This document shows positions 9,412 through 18,049 of a DNA stretch of 64,000 bases, one piece after another. Location: NCBI GenBank assembly GCA_963703895.1, contig CAVPFX010000001.1:310001-374000 (forward strand). The letters run 5' to 3'. Both the position numbers and the translations under genes were made by a program. Below the pieces are notes generated by a model. It had not been told where the DNA came from. It did not search any database and saw nothing but the letters and a program-made list of their open reading frames with translations. Within the stretch, counting starts at the first letter, position 1, and every line of letters begins with the position of its first letter. The stretch is from VRUE01 sp963703895 (GTDB lineage: Bacteria > Actinomycetota > Thermoleophilia > Solirubrobacterales > 70-9).

Positions 9412-10182
9412 ATGCAGCTGATGCCCCTCGTCGTCGCCGTGGTTGCGGCGACGATGTTGGCCACCTGGGCGGTGAGCCTTCGGCTCGAAGACGCCTCCGT
9501 CGTCGACGTCGTCTGGGGACCGGTCTTCGTGCTGATCGCGCTCGTCGGTGCCTTCGGGGGCGATCGGGACGCGGGGCTGCGCTGGCTGCTGCTCGGATTG
9601 ACCGCGGCGTGGGGCCTGCGGCTCGCTTGGTACCTGGGGAGGCGCAAGCTGTCCCATCCCGGAGAGGACCGCCGTTACGCGGTCTTGCGCGAGCGCCACC
9701 GGAAACGGTTCGCGACCTGGTCCCTGGTCTGGATCTTCGGCGCCCAGGGGCTGGTGATCCTGGTCGTCTCGTTGTCCCTGCAGGCTGCCGCCACACGGGC
9801 CGGCGACCTGACGGCGGCAACTCTGCCCGGAGTCCTCCTCTTCGCTGTCGGCTTCGCCTTCGAAGCGATCGGCGACGCCCAGCTGGCGCGGTTCCGGGCC
9901 GACCCCGCAAACGCGGGCGCGGTCATGGACCGTGGTCTCTGGCGATATACCCGGCACCCAAACTACTTCGGCGACTGCTGCGTCTGGTGGGGGCTGTGGC
10001 TTGTCGCCCTGACCGCGGCCGGCGTCTGGTGGACGGCCCTCGGGCCACTGGCGATGACCTTCCTGCTGATCCGCGGCAGCGGCAAGCGGCTGCTCGAGCG
10101 CGACATCGGCGAGCGGCGGCCGGCCTACGCCGCGTACGTTCGCAACACCTCGGGATTCGTTCCGTTGCCACCGCGGAGCTGA
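9412..10182 (+). CDS. DUF1295 / steroid 5-alpha-reductase-like membrane protein
   Basis: The 256-residue polytopic protein has about six helices and the C-terminal family signature YTRHPNYFGDCCVWWG, ending with ERRPAYAAYVRNTSGFVP. The fold is shared with isoprenylcysteine methyltransferases and steroid reductases. In many bacteria DUF1295 genes lie with CFA synthase, DUF1365 and FAD oxidoreductase genes. Here it is convergent with exactly that set and overlaps the last gene's reconstructed end by 58 bp. A role in modifying unsaturated or branched lipids is an inference from context. Confidence 0.88.
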   Translation: MQLMPLVVAVVAATMLATWAVSLRLEDASVVDVVWGPVFVLIALVGAFGGDRDAGLRWLLLGLTAAWGLRLAWYLGRRKLSHPGEDRRYAVLRERHRKRFATWSLVWIFGAQGLVILVVSLSLQAAATRAGDLTAATLPGVLLFAVGFAFEAIGDAQLARFRADPANAGAVMDRGLWRYTRHPNYFGDCCVWWGLWLVALTAAGVWWTALGPLAMTFLLIRGSGKRLLERDIGERRPAYAAYVRNTSGFVPLPPRS

Positions 10183-11217
10183 TGCGGCCCGAGCAGGTAC
10201 TGGCTGACCATCCAGCGCCCGCCGCGGTCACGCTTCCACATGCACCTGGTCGAGATCAGGAAGAGGCGCCAGGTCGCCACCAGCCTCCGCGCCTCCGCGC
10301 GGGAGCCAGTTGCTCGCTCGAGGATTGCCAGCGCCTCCTCGCGTCGGGCATCGAGGTTCTCGAGCCAAGCGTCCAGCGTTCTCGCGTAGTGCGTTCCCGC
10401 AACCGCCCAGCGATCGAGGACGCGGAGGTCCTCCTGAAAGTGAAGAAGGAGGCTCGTGGGACGGCATCAAGCCAAAGCTGAAGAAGCGTTCGGCTGCCCA
10501 CGTCGACTCGAAGCGGTAGGGCAGGGTGTGGTGACTGAAAACGTGTACGAAGGCCCTGCCGTCCGGCTCCAGCCAAGTTGAGATTCGGCGCAGCAGCTCC
10601 CTCCAGTTGCGCATGTGCTCGAACATCTCGATCGAGACGATGCGATCGAACCTGGTCGAGACTTCGAGCTCGTTGACGTCCGCGGTTTTGACGCAGAGGT
10701 TGGCGAGCCGGTCGCGGGCCGCGCGGGCTTCGATGTGGCAGCGCTGGGCGTGGGAGTTGGAGACGGCGACCACCTCCGCGTTCGGGTAGTGCTGTGCGAT
10801 CCACAGCGAAAGCGACCCCCATCCGCAGCCGAGGTCAAGGACCCGCATCCCATCCGCGATCCCGGCTCGGCCGCAGGTGGCTTCGAGCATTGCCTCCTCG
10901 GCCTCGGCCAGGGAACCGACCCCCTGACGCCAGAGGCAGCCGGAGTACTTGAGCCGTGGCCCGAGCAGCAGCTCCATGAAGGCGGCCGGCAGCTCGTAGT
11001 GCTGCTCGTTGGCCTTCTCGGGCTGCTCGGCGATCGGGCCCGAGGACATCCGTTGGAGCAGCATGCGAAGGCGTTGCTCCCGGGCTTCGGGACCACCGCG
11101 CGACTCACGCCTCGCGCGGGCAAAAGTCCCCCAGAGGGAACCTGCCTCCAGCATCGCATCGGGCATCGCCCCACGGGCGAGCGCCGCATCGAGAAGTCGA
11201 TACCGCAGCGAGCTCAA
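10125..11217 (-). pseudogene. CFA-like SAM methyltransferase, frameshifted near 10450
   Basis: The N-terminal two thirds read well: NEQHYELPAAF, SAM motif VLDLGCGWGSLSLWIA, IVSIEMFEHMRNW and FFSFGLMPSHE. The frame then turns into nonsense and stops at 10228. In the neighbouring frame the family C-terminus continues directly (LLLHFQEDLRVLDRWAV, then THYARTLDAWLENLDARR, RLFLISTRCMWKRDRGG) to a TAG at 10125-10127. Removing one base from the CC near 10450 restores a 363-residue protein. The start is TTG 11217 in a TTGA overlap with the CFA gene before it. This is either a true +1 frameshift or a sequence error. Confidence 0.85.
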
Positions 11218-12470
11218 GGCGCCACCGCCTCCTCAAACGCCCCCGGGGCACCGGCCTCCGCGGTCGCCGGCACCCTGCCGCGCCAGCCGGGTGCCGCCAG
11301 CAGTGTCTGCCCAACCGCGATCCGCCGCTCGCTGAAGCCGCTCTCGCAGTAGTGAAGGTAGAAGCGCCAGAGCCGCTGGAAGTAATCGTCGTAGCCTCGT
11401 TCGGCCAGTCGCTCCGCGTTGCCCTCGAGGTTCTCCCTCCACCGCTGCAGCGTCGTCACGTAGTGGGCGGTCAGGTCCTCGTGGTGGACGCCGCGCAACT
11501 CGGTGCTGGAGGCGATCCCTTCGGCCAGGGCGGCCTGCGAGGGGAGGCAGCCGTTCGGGAAGATCGTGGTCCGCATGAAGGTCTTCGCGTCCTTCTCGAG
11601 GTCGTAGGCGCGGTCGTCGATCGTGATCGCCTGCAGGAGCATCGCCCCCCCTCGATCCAGCAACCGGTTGCAGACCGCGAGGAAGTTGCCGAGGTGGCGC
11701 CAGCCGACCGCCTCGATCATCTCGATCGAGACCAGCGCCGAGTACGAGCCGAAGAGGTCACGGTAGTCGCGCTGCAGCACCGTCACCCGGTCCTCCAGCC
11801 CGGCCTGGCGCACCCGGCCGCTCACGCGGGCGTGCTGAGCGCTGGAGACGGTGGTCGTGGTGACGCGGCAGCCGCGGGTCGCTGCCGCGTGGAGCGCGAA
11901 GCTCCCCCAGCCGCTGCCGATCTCGAGCACGTGGTCGTCCGGCCCCAGCCCCAGCTTCGCGCAGGCCAGCTCCAGCTTTGCGAGCTGGGCCTCGCGCAGG
12001 GATGCACCGGGAGCGAACACGGCGGAGCTGTAGGTCATCGTCTCGTCGAGCATCAGCTCGAACAGCTCGTCGCCGAGGTCGTAGTGACGGTGGATGTCAC
12101 GGCGAGCCCGCTCTGGCGTCGTCGCCGACCTCGAGCCGCGCAAGCGCTGGAGCGGCACCCGCACCGGGCTCAACCGTCGGCGCACCGCATCCATCGCGTC
12201 GAGGTTGCAAACCGCCACCCGCAGGACGGCGGTGACGTCAGTGGACTCCCACCAGCCCGCCGCGTAAGCCTCGGCGACGCCCCGACTCTTCCGGGTCAGC
12301 ATCGTCCAGGCGCGGGGATCCCGCAGCTCGACGCGAGCCTCGGGATCGCCGCCGTTGCCAAACCGGTGGACCCGGCCATCGGGCTCGACCAGCTCGATCC
12401 GCCCTAACTCGATCCGGCCGAGGAAGTTCAGGGTCGCGCGGCGGCAGACGTCAATCCAGGCTTTGCTCAC
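11214..12470 (-). CDS. Cyclopropane-fatty-acyl-phospholipid synthase family protein
   Basis: This 418-residue enzyme follows the CFA synthase plan. An N-terminal lipid-binding region precedes the SAM-binding core VLEIGSGWGSFALHAA, then ALVSIEMIEAVGWRHL, MLLQAITIDDRAY, FMRTTIFPNGCLPS, and the C-terminal motif FQRLWRFYLHYCESGFSERRI. It adds a methyl or methylene carbon from S-adenosylmethionine to a double bond of membrane phospholipid acyl chains. The start is GTG 12470, overlapping the DUF1365 stop by 4 bp; a longer open frame upstream is antisense to DUF1365 and is not used. Confidence 0.93.
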   Translation of the reverse strand: MSKAWIDVCRRATLNFLGRIELGRIELVEPDGRVHRFGNGGDPEARVELRDPRAWTMLTRKSRGVAEAYAAGWWESTDVTAVLRVAVCNLDAMDAVRRRLSPVRVPLQRLRGSRSATTPERARRDIHRHYDLGDELFELMLDETMTYSSAVFAPGASLREAQLAKLELACAKLGLGPDDHVLEIGSGWGSFALHAAATRGCRVTTTTVSSAQHARVSGRVRQAGLEDRVTVLQRDYRDLFGSYSALVSIEMIEAVGWRHLGNFLAVCNRLLDRGGAMLLQAITIDDRAYDLEKDAKTFMRTTIFPNGCLPSQAALAEGIASSTELRGVHHEDLTAHYVTTLQRWRENLEGNAERLAERGYDDYFQRLWRFYLHYCESGFSERRIAVGQTLLAAPGWRGRVPATAEAGAPGAFEEAVAP

Positions 12471-13243
12471 CGGACTCCCCCAACATCGTCGCCAAGGTGG
12501 GGACCGGGTCTTGGCGCCCGCCGCAGCCAGAGGATCAGGGCGTGGATGTAGATCAAGGTCAGCACCCGAGCTCCTCCCGCTCGACGAAGCAGGGCTCGGC
12601 GGAGGTTGACAGCGGAAAGAGCAACGCGCCGAAGCTCGAGGTTCGCTTCGAAATCGGGCGCACCGGCGGCGGGACGATTGGCGATCTCGACCGAGAGCGT
12701 CTCGCCGGGAACGCTCGCCGTCCACTCATGGCGGCGCTGCATCGGCTGAAACGGCGACACGCTCAGCAGCTTCTGCTGAGTGCCACGGAGCACATCTGTC
12801 TCCGGCAGCTCGGGGTCACGCCGCAGCACGTAGCAATGCCGCTCACCCCTAGGAGTGTTGGTTACCTCGGCGACGATCGCGTCAAGCCGCTCGCGACTAT
12901 CGAAGGAGTAGTAGAAGGAAACAGGGTTGAAACCGACGCCAAAGAGGCGCGGATGGGTGAGCAGGCGAACGGGCCCGTCAGCAGCCGGGCGGCCGGTTCT
13001 AGCGGCGATCAGCGCTCGGACCTGGTCGGCCAGGTGGCGAAGCTCGCCCCCGCCACCACCCAGCAGGTCGCGGCGGCGGATCCGGAGAAGGCCCGGGCGG
13101 CGGCGCACGAGGCGGCCCCCCAAGAGGGCCGGCAGCTCCTCCAGGTCAAGGTAGAGGAACGACACACGGTGCCCGAACTCACGCGCCGGGCTGCTCAGCC
13201 GGCGGTGCCGCACGAGCCCGAGGTAGAGCGCGGAAGCGGTCAC
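12467..13243 (-). CDS. DUF1365 family protein
   Basis: The 258-residue protein carries the DUF1365 signature: LYLGLVRHRRLSSPAREFGHRV near the start (split here as LYLGLVRHRR and FGHRVSFLYLDLEEL), FGVGFNPVSFYYSFD, and EVTNTPRGERHCYVL. Members almost always neighbour CFA synthase and an FAD amine-oxidase-like gene, as here. Their reaction is not known; a role in fatty-acid modification is inferred. It overlaps the genes on both sides by 4 bp. Confidence 0.92.
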   Translation of the reverse strand: MTASALYLGLVRHRRLSSPAREFGHRVSFLYLDLEELPALLGGRLVRRRPGLLRIRRRDLLGGGGGELRHLADQVRALIAARTGRPAADGPVRLLTHPRLFGVGFNPVSFYYSFDSRERLDAIVAEVTNTPRGERHCYVLRRDPELPETDVLRGTQQKLLSVSPFQPMQRRHEWTASVPGETLSVEIANRPAAGAPDFEANLELRRVALSAVNLRRALLRRAGGARVLTLIYIHALILWLRRAPRPGPHLGDDVGGVR

Positions 13244-14550
13244 GCGACCGCCGTCCCCGCGAGCGAGGAGAGCTCGATCTGCTCGGCGACCCGGCGAGCG
13301 CTGTTGACCCCATCCTCGTGGAAGCCCCAGCCCCAGTAAGCACCGGCGAAGTGCACTCCCTGCCTGCTGATCTCCGTGTGCCGGCCCTGGGCGGCGATTG
13401 CCTCCGGGGTGAATATCGGATGCGCCAGCGAGAAGGTTCGGTCGATCTTCTCGGGGTCGATGCGCTCCGCCATGTTGAGCGAGGCGAGGATCGGGCGAGC
13501 GGTGCGCAGTCCCTGCAGGCGCTTCAGGTCGTAGGTCAGGGTAGGCGCGGACGCCTCCGAATCGACCAGGTGACAGTTCCAGCTCGCCCGCGCCGCGCGG
13601 CGGCGCGGCAGCAGGCGATCGTCGCAGTGAAGGGCAAGCTCGGAGGTTAGGTAGTTGAAGCTGGACAACACCTCTTTCTCCAAGGAGGTTGGGTCATCGA
13701 GCAGAGCCAAGGCCTGGTCGGCGTGGCAGGCGAGTACCACCTCGTCGAAGTGCTCGGTCCCATTCCTCACCGTGATCGCGATGCCGTCGGGAGCGCGCCG
13801 GACGCTGCGAACGGGCTCCCCGAGCCGAACGTTCTCGTCGCCGAGCCGGGCGCAGATACTCTCCACATAGGTTCGGGAGCCACCGACGACCGTCCTCCAG
13901 GCCGGTCTTCCAAACAGGTTCAGCATCCCGTGGTTGTCGAAGAACTGAACCAGGAACCGAGCGGGAAAAGTCCACATCTGCTCAGGGTCCGCCGACCACA
14001 CCGCGGATGCCTGCGGCACCAGCAGTCGCTCGATGAAATGTGTTGAGAAGTCCCGCTGCTCGAGCCAGCCACGAAGCGACGGATCCTCTTCAGAGAGCAT
14101 CAGCGCACGCGCCTCGCGATTGAACCGAATGTACTCCCTGACCATCCGCAGAAACTCCCGATCGACCAAATGACCGCGGTTGGCGAAGAGCGCCATCGGG
14201 GAATGTGCGCCGTACTCGAACTTGCCTCCGTCGGAGACTGAGAAGCTCATATCGGAAATACGGGAGCGCACCCCAAGCCCTTCGAAGAGTTTGACTAGCC
14301 CCGGGTAGGTCTTGTCGTTGAAGACCATGAAGCCGACGTCCACCGCAACGGTGTGGCCCTCCGGCACACGCAGATCAACCGTGCAGGCATGGCCACCCGG
14401 ACGGGGCTCGCGCTCATACAGGGTCACCTCGTGGGTGTCCGCGAGCAAATAAGCCGTGGTCAGGCCGGCGACGCCAGCGCCGACGACCGCCACACGTCGC
14501 TTATCGGCGCGGACAGGGGGCAGCTCGGATGGGTAGGAGTGCAACGGCAT
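13240..14550 (-). CDS. FAD-dependent oxidoreductase (COG2907, amine-oxidase-like)
   Basis: This 436-residue flavoprotein has the dinucleotide-binding motif VAVVGAGVAGLTTAYLLA (about 19-36), followed by an acidic residue (LYERE). The C-terminal flavin motif GVHFAGAYWGWGFHEDG closes the fold. It belongs to the NAD/FAD-binding amine-oxidase-like family that travels with DUF1365 and CFA synthase. It probably desaturates or oxidises an acyl chain, but the substrate is unproven. Its stop overlaps the DUF1365 start by 4 bp. Confidence 0.92.
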   Translation of the reverse strand: MPLHSYPSELPPVRADKRRVAVVGAGVAGLTTAYLLADTHEVTLYEREPRPGGHACTVDLRVPEGHTVAVDVGFMVFNDKTYPGLVKLFEGLGVRSRISDMSFSVSDGGKFEYGAHSPMALFANRGHLVDREFLRMVREYIRFNREARALMLSEEDPSLRGWLEQRDFSTHFIERLLVPQASAVWSADPEQMWTFPARFLVQFFDNHGMLNLFGRPAWRTVVGGSRTYVESICARLGDENVRLGEPVRSVRRAPDGIAITVRNGTEHFDEVVLACHADQALALLDDPTSLEKEVLSSFNYLTSELALHCDDRLLPRRRAARASWNCHLVDSEASAPTLTYDLKRLQGLRTARPILASLNMAERIDPEKIDRTFSLAHPIFTPEAIAAQGRHTEISRQGVHFAGAYWGWGFHEDGVNSARRVAEQIELSSLAGTAVA

Positions 14551-14565
14551 GGCGTTCGGAAGGCG

Positions 14566-15762
14566 CTAGGCCTCGACCAGCTCGAGCTCGGTCGCCTCGG
14601 GGCCAGTGTCGTGCTCCCGCCTGATCCGCCCGACGGCGTCCCAGGCGCTTCGCGCCGCCCCCTCAGCGGAGTCGAGCGGGTAACTGTTTTCAACGTAAGA
14701 CCCGGCGAAGTAGACCCGGGAAAGTCCCGCCGGGACGATCGCATCGCGATTCACATAGTCGGCGCAGTAGACCGCCTCATCGAGCCTCTGGTTGTCTCGC
14801 TTCTTCAGCTCGACGATGGGGTGCTCCAAGCCCAGCATCTCGCGCGTTCTAGCCACGACCCACCCCTGATCGGTGCTGGCCGAGTTGGTGCAGAGCACGA
14901 GGCAGCGGCGGGCTTGCGGCTGCACAAGAATGTTGAGCCCTTCCCGGCAGTAGACGGCCGGGCCATCGCGGTCCAGAATCGGCTCTCGCCGATCCAGGCT
15001 GACGGTGAAGCACGCACAGTGGATGTGGTTGAGCTGCCGCAGCGTGTGGGCGGTCCCGGAAGCATCGAGCAAGGCGATCGCGTCGGGTATGAATGCCGTC
15101 ACCAGCACAGCGTCGAACCGGCGCGGGCCGGCCGCCGTCTCAACCGTCACGCCGTCGCCATCTGCCCTCAGCGCCCTCACGGGCGCCGCCGCATGAAACC
15201 TTACGCCGCGGCCTTTCAGATAACGGACCCACGGCTTGATCAGCAGACGATCGGTTGGCCCGTCGAAGGCGAAAGCCGTACGGGACTTGAACAGGTTGAG
15301 ACTGAGCTTGACCAGGGTGCGGAACGAGAAGTTCTTGCGCGAGCCGAAGCGATTGGCGTTGGGTCCCGCCTCTTCGGCGACAAGCGGAGGGCGAAGGCGC
15401 GCGATCCCAGCGCGGAGCCGGTCCCGCATGGGGATCTCCCGGGCAAAGAAGCCGTAGAGGTGTGACAGCTCGATCCACCCAGCCGACTCGGTGAAGTAAA
15501 AGCGCCTCAGTGAACGCAGGCTGTCGTGAATGCTGATGCTGCTCCCATCGTGGTCGGCAGGGAGCCGATCCAGGATGCCGAAAAGGCGCTCATAGTCGCT
15601 GAGAAAAAGCCGCGGGCAATGCTCCCCCTCATCGGTCACGTTGGCGCGGCCACCGAACACACCTAACTTCTCGAACACCTCGACGTTCACTCCTGGCTCT
15701 TCAGTCAGGTAGAAAGCTGCGCTAAGTCCGGCTATGCCGGATCCAACGATGCAGAGGTTCAC
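14566..15762 (-). CDS. FAD-dependent oxidoreductase (phytoene-desaturase/HpnE-like)
   Basis: This is a second flavoprotein, 398 residues, beginning with the FAD motif LCIVGSGIAGLSAAFYL at residue 3 and ending with the flavin-contact stretch VYFAGSYVENSYPLDSAEGA. The middle resembles carotenoid/squalene desaturase-like amine oxidases. It is the first gene of the lipid operon (15762 to 10125), with a 15-bp gap to the next gene. The promoter should lie within 15763-15870. Having two different flavoproteins suggests two successive oxidation steps on the modified lipid. Confidence 0.88.
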   Translation of the reverse strand: MNLCIVGSGIAGLSAAFYLTEEPGVNVEVFEKLGVFGGRANVTDEGEHCPRLFLSDYERLFGILDRLPADHDGSSISIHDSLRSLRRFYFTESAGWIELSHLYGFFAREIPMRDRLRAGIARLRPPLVAEEAGPNANRFGSRKNFSFRTLVKLSLNLFKSRTAFAFDGPTDRLLIKPWVRYLKGRGVRFHAAAPVRALRADGDGVTVETAAGPRRFDAVLVTAFIPDAIALLDASGTAHTLRQLNHIHCACFTVSLDRREPILDRDGPAVYCREGLNILVQPQARRCLVLCTNSASTDQGWVVARTREMLGLEHPIVELKKRDNQRLDEAVYCADYVNRDAIVPAGLSRVYFAGSYVENSYPLDSAEGAARSAWDAVGRIRREHDTGPEATELELVEA

Positions 15763-15937
15763 GTTAGTACGCGGTCCGCGCCTGTGGCCCGGAACTACTT
15801 GGGCATCGTTGACTTAGCGATTCGGCAGCGGGGTCGACACACGGTAGGAGCAGCAGCCGGGTTTGAGTGTCGACGCAAAATTCCATCAGAGCTTGAACGG
15901 CTGAATGATGGAATTTCTTTTTGCCACCTACCAGGAA
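15763..15937. repeat. AT-rich intergenic stretch with an 11-bp inverted repeat
   Basis: No gene is visible between 15763 and 16007. Arms 15878-15888 (AAATTCCATCA) and 15906-15916 form a perfect 11-bp inverted repeat with a 17-nt loop, followed on the + strand by CTTTTTG. The base composition is strikingly lower in GC than the flanks. It may be a terminator pair for the leftward membrane operon or an operator upstream of the lipid operon. A short hairpin follows at 15938-15960 (GTTTCATT arms). Confidence 0.5.
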
Positions 15938-15960
15938 GTTTCATTGACGAGCAATGAAAC

Positions 15961-15999
15961 AAAAAAACCAAGCCGGATCGGCGGCGTCACCGCCGCCGA
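15961..15999 (-). terminator. GC hairpin plus T7 tract ending the membrane-protein operon
   Basis: Read leftward, a 9-bp stem (15978-15986 with 15991-15999, 4-nt loop) is followed about 10 nt later by seven T residues (complement of 15961-15967). It lies 9 bp past the stop of the 37-aa gene. The spacing between stem and U-tract is longer than ideal. Confidence 0.6.
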
Positions 16000-16007
16000 A
16001 GGCCTAG

Positions 16008-16121
16008 CTACTTCGACTCGCGGTTGCGAAAGGCGTGCACGGCGAGAACGAAGGTGACCAGTAGCACCGGGCCGAAGGCCGGCAGGGCGACGACGAGGTT
16101 GTGGTGGGCGAGCGGCAACAT
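16008..16121 (-). CDS. 37-residue single-span membrane protein
   Basis: This small gene sits 2 bp after the 612-residue membrane protein. The translation begins MLPLAHHNLVVALPAFGP, continues with a hydrophobic run VLLVTFVLAVHAF (about 19-31) and ends RNRESK. One membrane helix followed by a basic tail predicts N-out, C-in topology. The tight spacing and absence of any other frame support translation coupled to the upstream gene. It could be a small subunit of that protein. I know of no family. Confidence 0.6.
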   Translation of the reverse strand: MLPLAHHNLVVALPAFGPVLLVTFVLAVHAFRNRESK

Positions 16122-16123
16122 CG

Positions 16124-17962
16124 CTATCGCTGCAGGGCGGGCGTCGAAGTCGCCGGGGCCTTGCCGGAGCTGCGGCGCAGGCCCGGCCGCGGCGGGAAGG
16201 CGAGACGGTGCAGGCTCCAGGCCAGCAGGACGAGCAGCGAGAGCGAGATGGCGGCGACGGTTGCGTAAGCGAAGGCGACCAAGGTCGGGGAGCCACCGGT
16301 CTTCTCACGCTGCAGCAGCTGGGTCTCGTCGACGAAAGCGCGGCTGAAGCTGGCGCGCGCCGGGACTTCCGGGGCAGGGATGGCGGCATCGCGGGGCAGG
16401 AAGATCGGCACCGCGGTCAGCGAGCTGCCGCTGTGCAGGCGAACCATCGTCTTCCAGTTGCCGCCGACCGGAATCGGCTCGGTGGTGCGGTAGGTGCCCG
16501 GGCCGACGCGTTCGAGCGGATCGACGACCAAGCCGTCGCCTTGCCATGCGGTTACGTCGAACCAGCGCGCGTCCTCGGCAGCGTCGCGCGGGGTCAGCCT
16601 GACCGTCGCGCTCACCTCGCGCTGCGGGCCGGTGGAGATTTCCTGCAGCGCGACCTGCGCCCGCACGCCCTCGTCCGCGGACGTGTTCAGAGCGAGGGCG
16701 GTCGCGACGGCGATCGTCGCCGCCCCGGCGCAGGCGCCCAGCCGCAGGCCCGGGTACCGCCGGCCCGGCTCGGGCGAGAGCCGGGTGCCGATCCAGGCGC
16801 CGAGCAGCGAGGCGGCCACGGCGATCGCCAGGCCCGCCAGGACGACTTCGGGCAGGGCAGCCGACGGCCATGGGATCGGCATCCAGACGTGCGACCAGGC
16901 CCACTCCGAGGCGAGGCCGACGGTGCCGATCCCGAGCCCCGACCAGAGCCCGAAGGCGAGCGGCCGTTCGGCCGACACGCGCAGCGCCACCGCCTCGACG
17001 ACCAGCGCCTCGGCGATGTAGAGCGGCATGTGCGGCGTGGTCTCACCCAGCACCGGGCCGATCAGCAGGGCGAGGACGCCGCGGGCGGCGAGGAAGAAGA
17101 GGACGGCACCAAGGGCAGCGCCGCGACCGGCGTAGAGGCGGGCGGCGACCAGGCCGACGCCGGCGGCGAGCATGATCATCATCGGCTCGAAGAGGAAGTT
17201 GAACTGGGGCACGCCAAAGTCGAACTCGGCTTGAAAGGTGGAGAGGCCGAGCAAGAGGCCGCCGGTCGAGGCCACGGCCCGGGCCAGCACCACCTGGCGG
17301 CGATCGGCGCCAGCACCGTGCCGCGAGCGCGCCCGCATCCCCTCGACCGTGAGCACGCCGATCCCGATCAGGGTCATTGCCGCACCGCCGATCAGCATCA
17401 GGTGGGTCGGCCCCCAAAGGGTCACGTCCTGGCCGAAGAGGCGGTGCCAGATGTCGTCGAGCGGGAAGCCGATCAGGGAGAAGGCGCCGCAGGCGCAGAT
17501 CAGCACGCCGCCGAGTGGCGCGTACCAGTCGGGCCCGAGGCGGACCGCGGTATCGCTCGGCTTGCCCTCGGGCAGGACCATGGCGAGGAAGCCGGCGGTG
17601 AAGATGCCGAAGAGGCCGCCGAGGATGAAGTAGTGGGCGGGGTTGGCGAGCGGCCCGGGATCGCGGCCGACGTCGATGTGCAGGGAGATGTCCCAGTACA
17701 TGCCGAAGAGCGCGACCAGCAGCGAGCTGGTCGCGATCCCGACCGGGATCCCGACCCAGGCCGGGTAGCCACTGAAGCGTTCGACCCGAGCGCCGAGGCG
17801 ACGCAGCCAGGCGACGCGGCCGGCGCGGTAGCCGAAGCCGATGTAAAGCAGGGCGGCGGTGAGCAGCATCGCCGCCAGCGAAGCGATTGCCACCTGGCCC
17901 AGCGTCGCTCCCCCGGCGGGGGGCGCCGCTGCAAGCGCAGATGTCGCGAAGATCGAAGTCAT
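16124..17962 (-). CDS. Polytopic membrane protein with C-terminal extracytoplasmic domain
   Basis: This is a 612-residue protein with about eleven hydrophobic helices in residues 20-420, including FGMYWDISLHIDVGRD and GPTHLMLIGGAAMTLIG with membrane-buried His and Asp. An extracytoplasmic domain follows (about 430-560, containing VGGNWKTMVRLHSG, reminiscent of FixH/YtkA-like beta sandwiches), then a final helix. The His/Asp/Tyr residues in the helices hint at metal, haem or proton chemistry, but no named family is recognised. It diverges from a MerR regulator, probably its controller, and is followed at 2 bp by a 37-aa membrane protein. Confidence 0.75.
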   Translation of the reverse strand: MTSIFATSALAAAPPAGGATLGQVAIASLAAMLLTAALLYIGFGYRAGRVAWLRRLGARVERFSGYPAWVGIPVGIATSSLLVALFGMYWDISLHIDVGRDPGPLANPAHYFILGGLFGIFTAGFLAMVLPEGKPSDTAVRLGPDWYAPLGGVLICACGAFSLIGFPLDDIWHRLFGQDVTLWGPTHLMLIGGAAMTLIGIGVLTVEGMRARSRHGAGADRRQVVLARAVASTGGLLLGLSTFQAEFDFGVPQFNFLFEPMMIMLAAGVGLVAARLYAGRGAALGAVLFFLAARGVLALLIGPVLGETTPHMPLYIAEALVVEAVALRVSAERPLAFGLWSGLGIGTVGLASEWAWSHVWMPIPWPSAALPEVVLAGLAIAVAASLLGAWIGTRLSPEPGRRYPGLRLGACAGAATIAVATALALNTSADEGVRAQVALQEISTGPQREVSATVRLTPRDAAEDARWFDVTAWQGDGLVVDPLERVGPGTYRTTEPIPVGGNWKTMVRLHSGSSLTAVPIFLPRDAAIPAPEVPARASFSRAFVDETQLLQREKTGGSPTLVAFAYATVAAISLSLLVLLAWSLHRLAFPPRPGLRRSSGKAPATSTPALQR

Positions 17963-17991
17963 GACTGCCTCTCGATAGACGGCAAGTTCTT

Positions 17992-18047
17992 GGTTACCTG
18001 TAAACCGTTACCTCAAACGAGGTTACAAAGGCAAGGTAGCATTACCT
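17992..18047. promoter_or_regulatory. Repeated GTTACC half-sites between a membrane operon and merR
   Basis: The 87-bp divergent gap holds GTTACC at 17993-17998 and 18007-18012, the reverse GGTTAC at 18021-18026, and AGGTA (18034-18038) facing TTACCT (18042-18047). Clustered half-sites in both orientations between divergent genes are what a dimeric autoregulator would use. The MerR-family protein encoded at 18050 is the obvious candidate. Confidence 0.5.
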
Positions 18048-18049
18048 CG

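Noticed and set aside
16208..18049. Long upstream extension of the MerR frame
   Set aside because: The part before 18050 is antisense to the conserved membrane protein and lacks any domain; ATG 18050 starts directly before the MerR fold.
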